Assembly (NCBI GenBank): GCA_046756405.1
Contig: JBHHWH010000002.1
Span: 1 to 64,000 of the forward strand
Length of the DNA: 64,000 nucleotides
Direction: 5' to 3'
Origin: JBHHWH01 sp046756405
Lineage (GTDB): Bacteria > Actinomycetota > Acidimicrobiia > Spongiisociales > ZC4RG35
This document shows, piece by piece, positions 35,339 to 44,263 of this stretch. The position numbers were made by a program, and so were the translations under genes. The notes under the pieces were generated by a model. The model searched no databases. It was not told the origin of the DNA and was given only the letters and a program-made list of their open reading frames with translations. Every line of letters begins with the position of its first letter. The first letter of the stretch is position 1.

Positions 35339-36307
35339 TCAGGCGCCAGCGAGCTCTTCGAGGGCCCGGCTGACGAACACCGGCACCATCTTCTTGCGGT
35401 AGCGGGAGGTGAGATCGGTATTCGCCAGAGGGCGCGCCAGCACCCTCGCCTCTTCCGCCGCGACGGTGATGGCCTCCTCGTTCAGAGAGCTCCCCACCAG
35501 GGCCTCTTCAGCCTTGGGGACCCGCAGCGGCGCGGAGGTGATGGCACCCAACACGATCCGGGCTCCGGCGCAGGTCCCGTCTGCAAAGCGGAGCGCGGCG
35601 GCGACGCCCAGGATGGGGAAGTCGACGCTGCCCCGACGCCTCAGCTTGTGGTAGGTGGCTCGTAGGTCAGGCTGGTGGGGGATGGTCACCTCGGTGAGCA
35701 CCTCGTCGGGCGCCTTTACATGATGGGCCATCCCGTCGTTCTGGTAGAGGCCCTCGACAGGAAGGGTGCGCCGACCTCCAGGACCCACCAGGGTGACCGA
35801 GGCTTCCAGGGCTACCATCACCGGTGCCAGATCCGATGAGCTGACCGCCCAACAGTGTTTCTTCGCAGGGGCCACCCAGCAGGTGTCACCACCCGCCTTC
35901 AGACAAGGCTCGGCCGCCTGACGCCACAGGTCGGGGACGTTGAGCCAGTCACAGCGGGTATCCACTAGGAGGTTTCCGCCCACGGTCCCCTGGTTGCGTA
36001 TCTGGGGGGTGGCCACCGACCCTGCTGCCTTGCTCACCACCGCCGGAACCCGCGGGTCCTGAGAGACCTCGACGAGGGTGGTGAGGGCCCCGATCCGGAT
36101 CGTGCCCTCGTCGTCGACCGTCACCCCCCTCATGTCGGGTACACGCCGCAGGGATACGATCACCGAGGCTGGATGCTGGCGCCGCTTCAGGTTGGGCACC
36201 AGGTCAGTACCGCCGGCGGCCAGCACGGCCCCATCGGTGCCGAGCATCTCGACGGCCTCCTCGACGGTGGTGGGGGTGGCGTGGCGGAGGGGAGGAAGGC
36301 GGAGCAT
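35339..36307 (-). CDS. 4-hydroxybenzoyl-CoA reductase-like beta subunit (FAD, [4Fe-4S])
   Basis: The 322-residue FAD subunit of a molybdenum hydroxylase has AAGGTDLVPNLK and TVGGNLLVDT flavin-binding motifs. Between the two FAD segments lies an insertion with four cysteines, C119, C135, C143 and C152 (spacings 16, 8, 9). This insertion, absent from CoxM and xanthine dehydrogenase FAD subunits, is the hallmark of HcrB of 4-hydroxybenzoyl-CoA reductase, where it holds an extra [4Fe-4S] cluster used for reductive dehydroxylation. The start overlaps the stop of the large subunit by one base. It is the last gene of the minus-strand operon 2Fe-2S, Mo, FAD. Confidence 0.85.
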   Translation of the reverse strand: MLRLPPLRHATPTTVEEAVEMLGTDGAVLAAGGTDLVPNLKRRQHPASVIVSLRRVPDMRGVTVDDEGTIRIGALTTLVEVSQDPRVPAVVSKAAGSVATPQIRNQGTVGGNLLVDTRCDWLNVPDLWRQAAEPCLKAGGDTCWVAPAKKHCWAVSSSDLAPVMVALEASVTLVGPGGRRTLPVEGLYQNDGMAHHVKAPDEVLTEVTIPHQPDLRATYHKLRRRGSVDFPILGVAAALRFADGTCAGARIVLGAITSAPLRVPKAEEALVGSSLNEEAITVAAEEARVLARPLANTDLTSRYRKKMVPVFVSRALEELAGA

Positions 36308-38682
36308 CAGGCTTTGGCCCTCTCTGCCGGCGGTTCCACCCGCAGTGGAGGCCGGAACTCGTAGGGAGGGATCCCGTCGGGCCCATAACGGCCGGGACCG
36401 CCCCGCTCGCGATCCCGCAGGGCGGAGAGGACGTAGTCGGGTCGGACCGGGACCTCGTCGACGCGGATCCCGAGGGCGTCGTAGACGGCGTTCACCACTG
36501 CCGGAATCACTGGAAGAAGGGGTCCTTGGCCTACCTCCTTGGCGCCGAAGGGACCCTCCGGGTCGAGGGATTCGACGAGGATCGACTCCACGGGGGGCAT
36601 CTCCAGGACGGTGGGGATCTTGTAGTCGAGGAGGGATGGTCCCTTGTGCAGGGCACCTTTAAAGGCCTGCTCCTCCATGAGCACTTCACCCAGGGCCATA
36701 TGGACGCTGCCTTCTATCTGGCCCTTGACCAGCAGCGGGTTGATGGCCCGGCCGATGTCGTGGGCCAGCCAGATCCTTCGCACCGACACCATCCCGGTCT
36801 CGGCGTCACAGTCCACCCGGGCTACGCAGGCCGCATAGGAGTAGGCGGGGGAGGGTCCCACTCCAGCACCCTTGTAGTCGCCTTTGATTCCCTCCGGTGG
36901 CCGGTAGGTTCCGGAGGTGACCAGGAGTCCATGGTGGGCTTCGGCGATCCGTACCGCCTCCGCCCAGGAAAGCTCTTTCTCACCGGCCCTCACCGCCCCC
37001 TTGCCGATGTCGACCTCATCGACGGCGAGGTCGAACTCTTTGGCCACGGCCGCCACCACCAAATCGGCGAGCTTGGCGGCGGCTTCGAGGGCGGCGTTGC
37101 CGGCCATGAAGGTCACCCGACTGGAGTAGGAGCCGAGGTCGATGGGAGTCAGATCGGTGTCAGCGGTGATCACCGCCAGCTCCGACGGATCCAGGCCGAG
37201 CACCTCACCGATCACCGTGGCCAGCATCGTCGTCGAACCCTGCCCACAGTCGGCGGCCATGGAATAGACGGTGACGCCGCCCCCCCGATCGACCTTGAGC
37301 ATCACCTCCGACTGGGGCATGTCGTTGAAGTAGATGGGGAGTCCTGCCCCGGACAGGTAGCAGCCGACGGCCAACCCAACCCCCTGCCCTTCGGGAAGGC
37401 TGCGGTGTTTGCCGGAAAAGTCCGAGGCCTCCACCACCCGGTCGATGCACTCGGCGAGTCCGGTGGAGGTGATACGGAGGTGGTTGACGGTCCTGGTGAA
37501 CGGTTCGACCAGATTGCGTCTCCGGATCGTCACCGGGTCGAGTCCCAAGTCCTCGGCAGCCTTGTCGAGGTGAGCTTCGAGGGCGAAGCGGGGCTGAGGG
37601 GTGCCGTGGCCGCGTTTAGGTCCGCAGGCCGGCTTGTTGGTGAACACCCGCACCCCTTGGAAGCGGTAGGCGGGAATCTTGTAGGTGGTGGTCTGGAGCT
37701 GGCCGGTGTAGAGGAGAGAGGCCGCTCCGTAGCTCCCGTAGGCGCCGCCGTCGACGAAGCTCTTGAACCACATGGCGGTGATCTCACCAACGTCGGTGAA
37801 ACCGGTCTTCACCCACATCAGCACCGGATGCCGACCCCGATGGGCGTAGAAGACCTCCTCCCGGGTGAGGATGATCTTCACCGGACGGCCGGTGATCAGA
37901 GCCATCTTGGCGGCGACGAACTCGTGGGAGAAAACGTCGGTCTTACCGCCGAAACCGCCGCCGGTGAGGCAGGCGGTGACCCGGATTCTGCCTTCAGGCA
38001 TCTCCAGGACCTGGGCGAGGAGACGATGCAGGTAGTGGGGGACCTGAGTGGAGGAGTAAAGGTGAAGGCGCTGGTCGTCGCCGACGCGGGCCACCGCCCC
38101 GTGGGTTTCCAAGGCGGCGTGGTTGGAGCCCTGGTAGAAGAAGACATCCTCCCGGATGTGGTCGGCGATCTCGAAGCCGAAGTCAACATCTCCGAACTCG
38201 AGGGACACCTCCCGGTGACGGTTGTTGGCGGGCCCCTCCCGGTGGATGGGCTCATCGACTATTTCCAGGGCCTCGTCGATCGTGGTGACGGCGGGAAGGT
38301 CCTCGTAGGTGACTTCGATGAGATCGACCGCCTGCTCGGCGAGGTCGGGGTCGTCGGCGGCCACCGCGGCTACCGGGTCGCCGACATGACGGACCTTGTC
38401 GACAGCCAGGGCGTGCTCGTCCTGGCTCACCGGCAGCAGGCCGAAGCCGGCAGGCAGGTCCGCACCGGTCAACACGACGTGGACACCGTCGAGGGCCTCT
38501 GCCGCGGAGGCGTCGATGCTGACGATGCGGGCGTGGGCCTTCGGGGAGCGGAGGATCTTTCCGTAGAGCATCCCCGGATAGGAGATGTCGTCCACATACC
38601 GGGCCGTTCCCGTCGTCTGGGCGAGGGCGTCTACCCGGGGCGCTGGCCGGCCGACGATGCCACGGCGGGGTTCGGCGCTCAT
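36307..38682 (-). CDS. 4-hydroxybenzoyl-CoA reductase-like alpha subunit (molybdopterin)
   Basis: The 791-residue large subunit has the hammerhead domain (TGTARYVDDISYPGMLYGKILRSP), LTGGGFGGKTDVFS, the loop KPACGPKRGHGTPQPRFALE and the GPFGAKEVGQGPLLPVIPAVVNA segment with the catalytic Glu. It belongs to the xanthine dehydrogenase family, in the branch grouped with 4-hydroxybenzoyl-CoA reductase because its FAD partner carries the [4Fe-4S] insertion. Coupled by overlaps of 4 and 1 bases to its small and FAD subunits. A C-terminal proline-rich extension of about 40 residues is unusual. A long open frame on the opposite strand is a composition artefact. Confidence 0.85.
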   Translation of the reverse strand: MSAEPRRGIVGRPAPRVDALAQTTGTARYVDDISYPGMLYGKILRSPKAHARIVSIDASAAEALDGVHVVLTGADLPAGFGLLPVSQDEHALAVDKVRHVGDPVAAVAADDPDLAEQAVDLIEVTYEDLPAVTTIDEALEIVDEPIHREGPANNRHREVSLEFGDVDFGFEIADHIREDVFFYQGSNHAALETHGAVARVGDDQRLHLYSSTQVPHYLHRLLAQVLEMPEGRIRVTACLTGGGFGGKTDVFSHEFVAAKMALITGRPVKIILTREEVFYAHRGRHPVLMWVKTGFTDVGEITAMWFKSFVDGGAYGSYGAASLLYTGQLQTTTYKIPAYRFQGVRVFTNKPACGPKRGHGTPQPRFALEAHLDKAAEDLGLDPVTIRRRNLVEPFTRTVNHLRITSTGLAECIDRVVEASDFSGKHRSLPEGQGVGLAVGCYLSGAGLPIYFNDMPQSEVMLKVDRGGGVTVYSMAADCGQGSTTMLATVIGEVLGLDPSELAVITADTDLTPIDLGSYSSRVTFMAGNAALEAAAKLADLVVAAVAKEFDLAVDEVDIGKGAVRAGEKELSWAEAVRIAEAHHGLLVTSGTYRPPEGIKGDYKGAGVGPSPAYSYAACVARVDCDAETGMVSVRRIWLAHDIGRAINPLLVKGQIEGSVHMALGEVLMEEQAFKGALHKGPSLLDYKIPTVLEMPPVESILVESLDPEGPFGAKEVGQGPLLPVIPAVVNAVYDALGIRVDEVPVRPDYVLSALRDRERGGPGRYGPDGIPPYEFRPPLRVEPPAERAKA

Positions 38683-39143
38683 CGCTCCTCCGCGGCGACA
38701 GCGCTAATCGCCCGGATGATGGGCAGGTAGCCGGTGCAGCGGCACATGTTGCCCGAAATAGTTTCGGCGATAGTCTCCTCGGAGGGGTGGGGATCGGTGT
38801 CGAGGAGGGCCTTGGCAGTGAGGATCATCGCTGGAGTGCAGTAGCCGCACTGGGCGGCTCCGTATTCGCCGAAGGTGAGCTGGAGGGGGTGGGGCCGGGA
38901 GACCGAGCCGATGCCCTCGATGGTGGTGATCTCTTCACCGCCCACGTCGAGGGTGAGGGTGAGACAGGACAGGATCGGTGTCCCGTCCACCAGGACGGTG
39001 CAGGCGCTGCATTCACCCAGTTCGCACCCGTGCTTGGTGCCGGTGAGCCCGAGATCCTCCCGTAGGGTCTCGAGGAGGGTCCGGTGGGGGGCCACAAAGA
39101 GCCGGCGGGCGACACCGTTGACCGTCAGGCTGACTGGCTCCAT
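38679..39143 (-). CDS. 4-hydroxybenzoyl-CoA reductase-like gamma subunit (2x [2Fe-2S])
   Basis: The 154-residue protein has the plant-ferredoxin-like cluster motif CELGECSACTVLVDG...SC and the second cluster motif CGYCTPAMILTAKALL...CRCTGY of small subunits in the xanthine dehydrogenase family. It passes electrons between the Mo and FAD subunits. GGGAGAG just upstream supports ATG 39143; starts at 39161 and 39179 are possible. It heads the three-subunit operon and faces the divergent CoA-ligase gene across 172 bp. Confidence 0.88.
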   Translation of the reverse strand: MEPVSLTVNGVARRLFVAPHRTLLETLREDLGLTGTKHGCELGECSACTVLVDGTPILSCLTLTLDVGGEEITTIEGIGSVSRPHPLQLTFGEYGAAQCGYCTPAMILTAKALLDTDPHPSEETIAETISGNMCRCTGYLPIIRAISAVAAEER

Positions 39144-39315
39144 CGTCTCTCCCAGTGACATCAACCCATCGTATCGCACCGTCCCGGCCTCTCCGGAGGG
39201 AGACAGGGCGCGGGGGCAGGGGAGACGGCCTCCTTCTGCATCCCCCAGCTTCCCACAATCGTCCCTTTGGCACCCGGGTGCCGGTCCAGGGTTGCCCGTA
39301 TTATCCGGAGGTCTG

Positions 39316-40611
39316 ATGGGTTTCTTCGACCGCCATACCGAGACGACGTCCAGGGCTGGGCTTCGCGATGTCCAATTCGTCAGGCTGGCCGAACTGCTGG
39401 CGACCGTTTACGGACGGAACCGGTTCTACACCGACAAGATGGACCGAGCCGGGGTCACACCGGACACCGTCCGATCCTTGGAGGACCTGGCCACGCTGCC
39501 GTTCACCACCAAGGAGGAACTGGTCGCCGCGGCGGAGCAGTCGCCTCCCTTCGGAACCAACCTGACCTTCCCCGAAGACGCCTACACCCGGATCCACCAG
39601 ACCTCGGGCACGACGGGCCGGCCCCTCAAGGTGGTGGACACCGAAGAGAGCTGGGACTGGTGGGGGAGGTGCTGGGGGTATGTGCTCTCCGGTGCCGGTG
39701 TCACCGCCACCGACCGTCTGTTCCTGCCCTTCTCCTTCGGGCCGTTCATCGGTTTCTGGGCCGCAGTCGAAGGAGCCAGGGAGGTAGGCGCCCTGCTGAT
39801 CCCCGGCGGGGGAGCCGACTCCGTTCAGCGGCTGCACCTCATCGAAGAGCTGGGGGTGACCGCTCTGTGCGCCACCCCGACCTACGCCCTTCGCCTTGCC
39901 GAGGTCGCCCGAGCTGAGGGCGTGGACACGGCGGAGCTTCCGGTGAGACGGCTCGTCCTGGCCGGAGAGCCGGGGGCCCTGGTGCCGGAAATCAGGCGCC
40001 GCATCGAATCTGCCTGGGGGGCGGAGTGCTACGACCATGCGGGAGCTTCCGAGGTGGGAGCCCACAGCTTCGAGTGTGAGGCCCGCACCGGCGGAACCCA
40101 TGTGATCGAATCGGAGTTCATCGTCGAGGTGGTGGATCCGGCCGACCTCCGGCCGGTCCAGGCCGGTGGGGAGGGTGAGCTGGTCATAACCAACCTGGGA
40201 CGGGTGGGCTTTCCCGTGATCCGCTACCGCACCGGCGACCTGGTGCGGTTGAACACCGATCCCTGCGAATGTGGGCGGACCTTCGCCAGGTTCGACGGGG
40301 GGATACTGGGGAGGGCCGACGACATGGTCGTGGTTCGGGGAGTGAACGTCTTCCCCAGTGCTATCGAGAATCTGATCCGTCAGGTGGATGCGGTGGAGGA
40401 GTATCAGGTCACCGTCTCCCGGGGCTCCGACCTGGCCAGTCTGTCAATCGCCATCGAAGTGGGCGAAGGGGCTGACGCGGAAGCAGCCCGGCATGCGGTA
40501 GCCAGGAACATACAGAACGAGCTGGCCCTACGACCCGAGGTGACTGTCGTTGCATCTGACAGCCTTCCCCGGTTCGAACTCAAGGCCCGCCGGTTCCATC
40601 TCGTCGACTAG
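39316..40611 (+). CDS. Phenylacetate-CoA ligase family (PaaK-like) adenylating enzyme
   Basis: The 431-residue enzyme has the P-loop HQTSGTTGRPLKVVDT, the AMP-binding YDHAGASEVGAHSFEC, the TGDLVR motif and the C-terminal lid RADDMVVVRGVNVFPSAIE with Lys in ELKARR. PaaK relatives activate aryl or arylacetic acids as CoA thioesters. The protein carries the CECGRTF cysteine motif common in this family. GGAGG precedes ATG 39316. It is divergent from the reductase operon and a likely supplier of its acyl-CoA substrate. Confidence 0.88.
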   Translation: MGFFDRHTETTSRAGLRDVQFVRLAELLATVYGRNRFYTDKMDRAGVTPDTVRSLEDLATLPFTTKEELVAAAEQSPPFGTNLTFPEDAYTRIHQTSGTTGRPLKVVDTEESWDWWGRCWGYVLSGAGVTATDRLFLPFSFGPFIGFWAAVEGAREVGALLIPGGGADSVQRLHLIEELGVTALCATPTYALRLAEVARAEGVDTAELPVRRLVLAGEPGALVPEIRRRIESAWGAECYDHAGASEVGAHSFECEARTGGTHVIESEFIVEVVDPADLRPVQAGGEGELVITNLGRVGFPVIRYRTGDLVRLNTDPCECGRTFARFDGGILGRADDMVVVRGVNVFPSAIENLIRQVDAVEEYQVTVSRGSDLASLSIAIEVGEGADAEAARHAVARNIQNELALRPEVTVVASDSLPRFELKARRFHLVD

Positions 40612-40618
40612 TGGGTTT

Positions 40619-41743
40619 TCAGAACTCGATCACCTGACGCAGGGCTTCGCCGTCGGCGAGCCGGTCTAAGGCAACGTTGATGTCGTCGAGGCTGATGGTG
40701 TGGGAGACGAGCCTGTCGGCCGGCAGTTGCCCGCGCTGGTAGAGATCGATGAAGTAGGGGACGTCCCGGGAAGTGACACAGGAGCCGAGGTAGCTGCCCT
40801 TGATGGTCACTCCCTTGACTACCAGTTCCGCCAGCCGAAGCTGGTGGAAGTCGGAGGGTCCGGCCAGGCCGAGGACGGTGACGGTGCCTCCCCGGCGAAC
40901 CAGGCCCATCGCCAGCTCGAATCCCTCCACGGTACCGGAGGCCTCGATGGCGTGGTCTACTCCGCCCGCCGTCTCAGCAACAACCTGGTCGACCGTCTCC
41001 TCGCCGGCTTCCAGGGCGTCGGTAGCACCCATGGTGAGGGCGGGGGAGAGCTTCTCCTCCAGAAGGTCGATGGCAATGATCCCGCCGGCTCCGGCAGCCC
41101 TGGCACCGACGATGGCGGACAGTCCCACGGCACCCAGGCCGATGACCGCCACCGAGTCGTGTTCGCTGACCCCGGCGGTGTTGAGGGATGTGCCTGCCCC
41201 GCAGAGGACGGCGCAGCCGAAAACGGTGATGTCTCGGGCGGGGAGACCTGGAGGTACCTTCACCACCGAAGGTTCGGCCACCAGGGTGTACTCGGCGAAG
41301 GCTGCCACCCCCATGTGGTGGTGGATCTTCTCGCCCCTGTGAGTCAGCCGGGTTCCCCCGGTGAGCAGCTCACCTCTCTGATTGGCCGCGCCTCCCTCTT
41401 CGCACAGCCACGCTTCGCCGGCGCGGCAGCGGGTGCAACGCCCGCATTGGGGCAGGTAGACCAGCACCACGCCGTCGCCCGGGGCGAGGCCGGCCACGCC
41501 TGGCCCTACCTCAACCACCTCCCCAGCGGCCTCGTGGCCTATCACCATCGGCAGTGGCCAGACCCGGGTGCCGTTTACTACCGAAAGATCGGAACGGCAC
41601 AGGCTGGCCGCCTCCACCCTGACCAGCACCTCTCCGGGTCCGGGGTCCGGAAGTTCCAGTTCGACGATCTCCAGGGGACGCGAATCAACGTAGGGCCGGG
41701 GCAGGCCCCGCGCCCGTAGCAGGGCTCCTCGGAAGCTGATCAT
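40619..41743 (-). CDS. Zinc-dependent alcohol dehydrogenase (MDR family)
   Basis: The 374-residue medium-chain dehydrogenase has a catalytic zinc site (Cys in SLCRSDL, GHEAAG), the four-cysteine structural zinc loop CGRCTRCRAGEAWLC and the NAD motif VAVIGLGAVGLSAI. Its group includes benzyl-alcohol and class III-like dehydrogenases. In this context it may act on an aromatic or alicyclic alcohol, which is inference. It converges with the PaaK-like gene, 7 bp apart. Confidence 0.85.
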   Translation of the reverse strand: MISFRGALLRARGLPRPYVDSRPLEIVELELPDPGPGEVLVRVEAASLCRSDLSVVNGTRVWPLPMVIGHEAAGEVVEVGPGVAGLAPGDGVVLVYLPQCGRCTRCRAGEAWLCEEGGAANQRGELLTGGTRLTHRGEKIHHHMGVAAFAEYTLVAEPSVVKVPPGLPARDITVFGCAVLCGAGTSLNTAGVSEHDSVAVIGLGAVGLSAIVGARAAGAGGIIAIDLLEEKLSPALTMGATDALEAGEETVDQVVAETAGGVDHAIEASGTVEGFELAMGLVRRGGTVTVLGLAGPSDFHQLRLAELVVKGVTIKGSYLGSCVTSRDVPYFIDLYQRGQLPADRLVSHTISLDDINVALDRLADGEALRQVIEF

Positions 41744-41888
41744 GACACTGCTCCTTTGGCAGGCTGCATCGTTACCTCAGCCTGCCACAGCGGGGCGGCT
41801 GCTGTCAGAATCGGCTTCACACGGCGCTCTGTTCCGGCGATTCCCACCGAATAGAACAGGGGTGACTTGGACGCCGCCCGAGGAAGGT

Positions 41889-42671
41889 TCAATCGGTCTG
41901 GCATACGCTGCGGATGAACTCCACCGTCGCCCGCCGTGTCTCCTCAGGTCGGGAGAGATGGGGAGAATGGCCGCAGTTCTCAAGCTCGAGCCGCTGCACC
42001 GGACCCGATGCGCGCTGTTCGATCATGTCGACGTGGGCGATAGTCCCATAGTCGTCGTCCAGGCCCTGGACCAGCAGGATGGGACAGTCGATCCTCGAGA
42101 GGAGACTTTCGATGTTCCAGCTCTGAAACTCCGGGTGGAGCCACACGTCGTGCCAGGCGAAGAACGTTGCCGCCGGATCGCGGTGGTACTTGCCCAGCTT
42201 GGCGATGAGTTCACTCCGCTGAGGCTCGCGGCCCATCTCCCTTATCTTGACCAGGCCGTATTCCTCGACGAAGACATGCGGCGCCAGAAGGACCAGGGCG
42301 GTGACCGGATGATGGGCGGCGTGGACGAGAGCGATGGAGGCTCCGTCGGAGTGACCCACGAGGATGGGACTCGAGATGTCGAGGCTATCGAGCAACGGCG
42401 GCAGCACCTCCAGCGCCTCCCGGTCGAAGAAGTCGACGGGACGGGGTCCCGGGGGAGCCTCCGACCAGCCGTGGCCGCTCCTGCTGTACACCACACCCTT
42501 GTGGCCTGTAGCTGCGACCACGTCGTCGGGAAAGCTCCTCCACAGCTCGATGGAGCCGAGGCCCTCATGAAGGAAGACCAGCGCCGGTTCGGCTCCTTCC
42601 CGGTTCTTGATCACGTACTCGAGCCGGCGGCCGGCCACTTCCAGCAGCGAAGCCCCTTGATGTTGCGACAC
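41889..42671 (-). CDS. Alpha/beta-hydrolase
   Basis: The 260-residue enzyme has LVFLHEGLGSIELW (oxyanion region), VVYSRSGHGWS, nucleophile GHSDGAS, acid in GLDDDYG and His in CGHSPH. It resembles ester or C-C hydrolases found in aromatic degradation clusters. GTG start, divergent from the benzoate-CoA-ligase-like gene with 65 bp between starts. The substrate is unknown. Confidence 0.82.
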   Translation of the reverse strand: MSQHQGASLLEVAGRRLEYVIKNREGAEPALVFLHEGLGSIELWRSFPDDVVAATGHKGVVYSRSGHGWSEAPPGPRPVDFFDREALEVLPPLLDSLDISSPILVGHSDGASIALVHAAHHPVTALVLLAPHVFVEEYGLVKIREMGREPQRSELIAKLGKYHRDPAATFFAWHDVWLHPEFQSWNIESLLSRIDCPILLVQGLDDDYGTIAHVDMIEQRASGPVQRLELENCGHSPHLSRPEETRRATVEFIRSVCQTD

Positions 42672-42736
42672 CGCCGAGAGACTAAATTCGACAGCGGAGA
42701 AAGAACGTCACCAGACCCGGTCGAGGAGGAGCAACC

Positions 42737-44263
42737 ATGCAGATTGGACCCAACACCAGCACGCTGATCGACGGATGGCTCGAAGCCGGCAGGGGCTCCG
42801 AGATGGCCCTCATCACCGGGGACGACCAACCCTGGACTGCAGAGGAGCTGTACGCCGCGGTGTGCAATGTCGCCGCCCGTCTCGCCGAGGCCGGTGTGCG
42901 ACGTGAGGACCGAATCCTCATGGTCCTGGACGACACTCCGGCCTTTCCCGCCACCTTCCTCGGCGCCATGCGGATCGGTGCGGTGCCGATCCCTACCAAC
43001 TTCCTTGCCCGGCCCGACGATTTCGGTTACTTCCTCGACGACTCCGAGGCGGTGGCCGCGGTGGTCGACCGCGTCTTCCTGGAAAAGGTCGGTCCCCAGG
43101 TGACAGCCCGCCCCAATGTCAAGCTCGTCGTCGCCAACGGGGATGCTCCCGACGGCGCCGAGTCCCTGGACGAGTGGATGGCCTCCGCCGCCGGCGATGT
43201 GGCTCCGGTCCCCACGGCGTCGGACGACATGGCCTTCTGGCTGTACTCATCGGGTTCCACAGGAGTTCCCAAGGGGGTGGTTCACCGCCATTCGGCAATA
43301 GCGGCCACCTGCTCCAACTACGCGGTGCCCGTGCTCGGCATCAACGAAGAGGACACCGCCTTCTCCTCCACCAAGATGTTCCACGCTTACGGGCTGGGCA
43401 ACAACCTCAGCTTTCCCCTCTGGTCGGGGGCGACCTCCGTTTACATGACCGGCCGTCCCACCCCGGATCGGGTACTCGATAGGGTTCGCACCCGCCGCCC
43501 CACCCTCCTCTTTTCCGTCCCTGCCCTCTACAACGGGATGCTCGCCGACCCTGGCTTCGACGACGTGGACTGGTCTGTGGTGCGTCTTGGGATCTCCGCC
43601 GCCGAGCCGCTGCCGCCGGAGATCTGGCGTCAGTTCCACGACCGCACCGGGATCGAGATTCTCGACGGTATCGGCTCGACCGAGATGCTCCACATCTACG
43701 TTTCCAACCGTGCCGGAGCGGTTCGACCCGGGACCTCAGGCACATCCTGCCCCGGATACGAGGTGAAGATCCTCAACACCGAAGGGGAACCGGCCGAGGT
43801 CGGCGAACCAGGCGAGATGTGGGTTAGCGGTCCCTCCCGGCTGCTCCAGTACTGGAACCAACCGCAACGCAACGAGGAGAAGATCCGCGACGGATGGTTC
43901 CTCTCCGGGGACCGCTACGTCGAAGACGAAAACGGGTACTTCACCTACCTGGGTCGGGTCGACGACATGATGAAGATCGGGGGTCTGTGGGTGAGTCCCA
44001 TCGAGATCGAGAACCGGCTCATGGAACACGAGGCCGTCCACGAGGCGGCGGTGGTGTCGGTGAACATCGACAATCGCTCCCGGATCAAGGCGTTCGTGAT
44101 CCTCAACGATGGTCACCAGGGAGGACAGGATCTCACCGCCGAACTCCAGGAGTGGTGCAAGGCGGCCCTCCAGCGCTACCAGTTCCCTCACCTGGTCGAA
44201 TACGTTGACGATTTCCCCCGGACCGCCACGGGAAAGATCCAGCGGTTCAAGCTGAGGGAGTAG
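42737..44263 (+). CDS. Benzoate-CoA ligase family enzyme
   Basis: The 508-residue acyl-adenylating enzyme has the P-loop YSSGSTGVPKGVVH, substrate-pocket segment MFHAYGLGNNLSFPL, DGIGSTEMLHIYVSNRAG, SGDRY and the C-terminal catalytic Lys in PRTATGKIQRFKL. The SGSTGxPKGVVH and STEMLHIF/Y pattern is typical of benzoate and 4-hydroxybenzoate-CoA ligases (BclA, HbaA). It would make the CoA thioester reduced by the neighbouring molybdenum enzyme. Its 3' end overlaps livM on the other strand by 17 bp. Confidence 0.88.
   Translation: MQIGPNTSTLIDGWLEAGRGSEMALITGDDQPWTAEELYAAVCNVAARLAEAGVRREDRILMVLDDTPAFPATFLGAMRIGAVPIPTNFLARPDDFGYFLDDSEAVAAVVDRVFLEKVGPQVTARPNVKLVVANGDAPDGAESLDEWMASAAGDVAPVPTASDDMAFWLYSSGSTGVPKGVVHRHSAIAATCSNYAVPVLGINEEDTAFSSTKMFHAYGLGNNLSFPLWSGATSVYMTGRPTPDRVLDRVRTRRPTLLFSVPALYNGMLADPGFDDVDWSVVRLGISAAEPLPPEIWRQFHDRTGIEILDGIGSTEMLHIYVSNRAGAVRPGTSGTSCPGYEVKILNTEGEPAEVGEPGEMWVSGPSRLLQYWNQPQRNEEKIRDGWFLSGDRYVEDENGYFTYLGRVDDMMKIGGLWVSPIEIENRLMEHEAVHEAAVVSVNIDNRSRIKAFVILNDGHQGGQDLTAELQEWCKAALQRYQFPHLVEYVDDFPRTATGKIQRFKLRE

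Noticed and set aside
36526..38730. 734-codon open frame on the + strand opposite the Mo reductase subunit
   Set aside because: It is the antisense of a conserved enzyme in high-GC sequence, has no recognisable domain and covers exactly the real gene.
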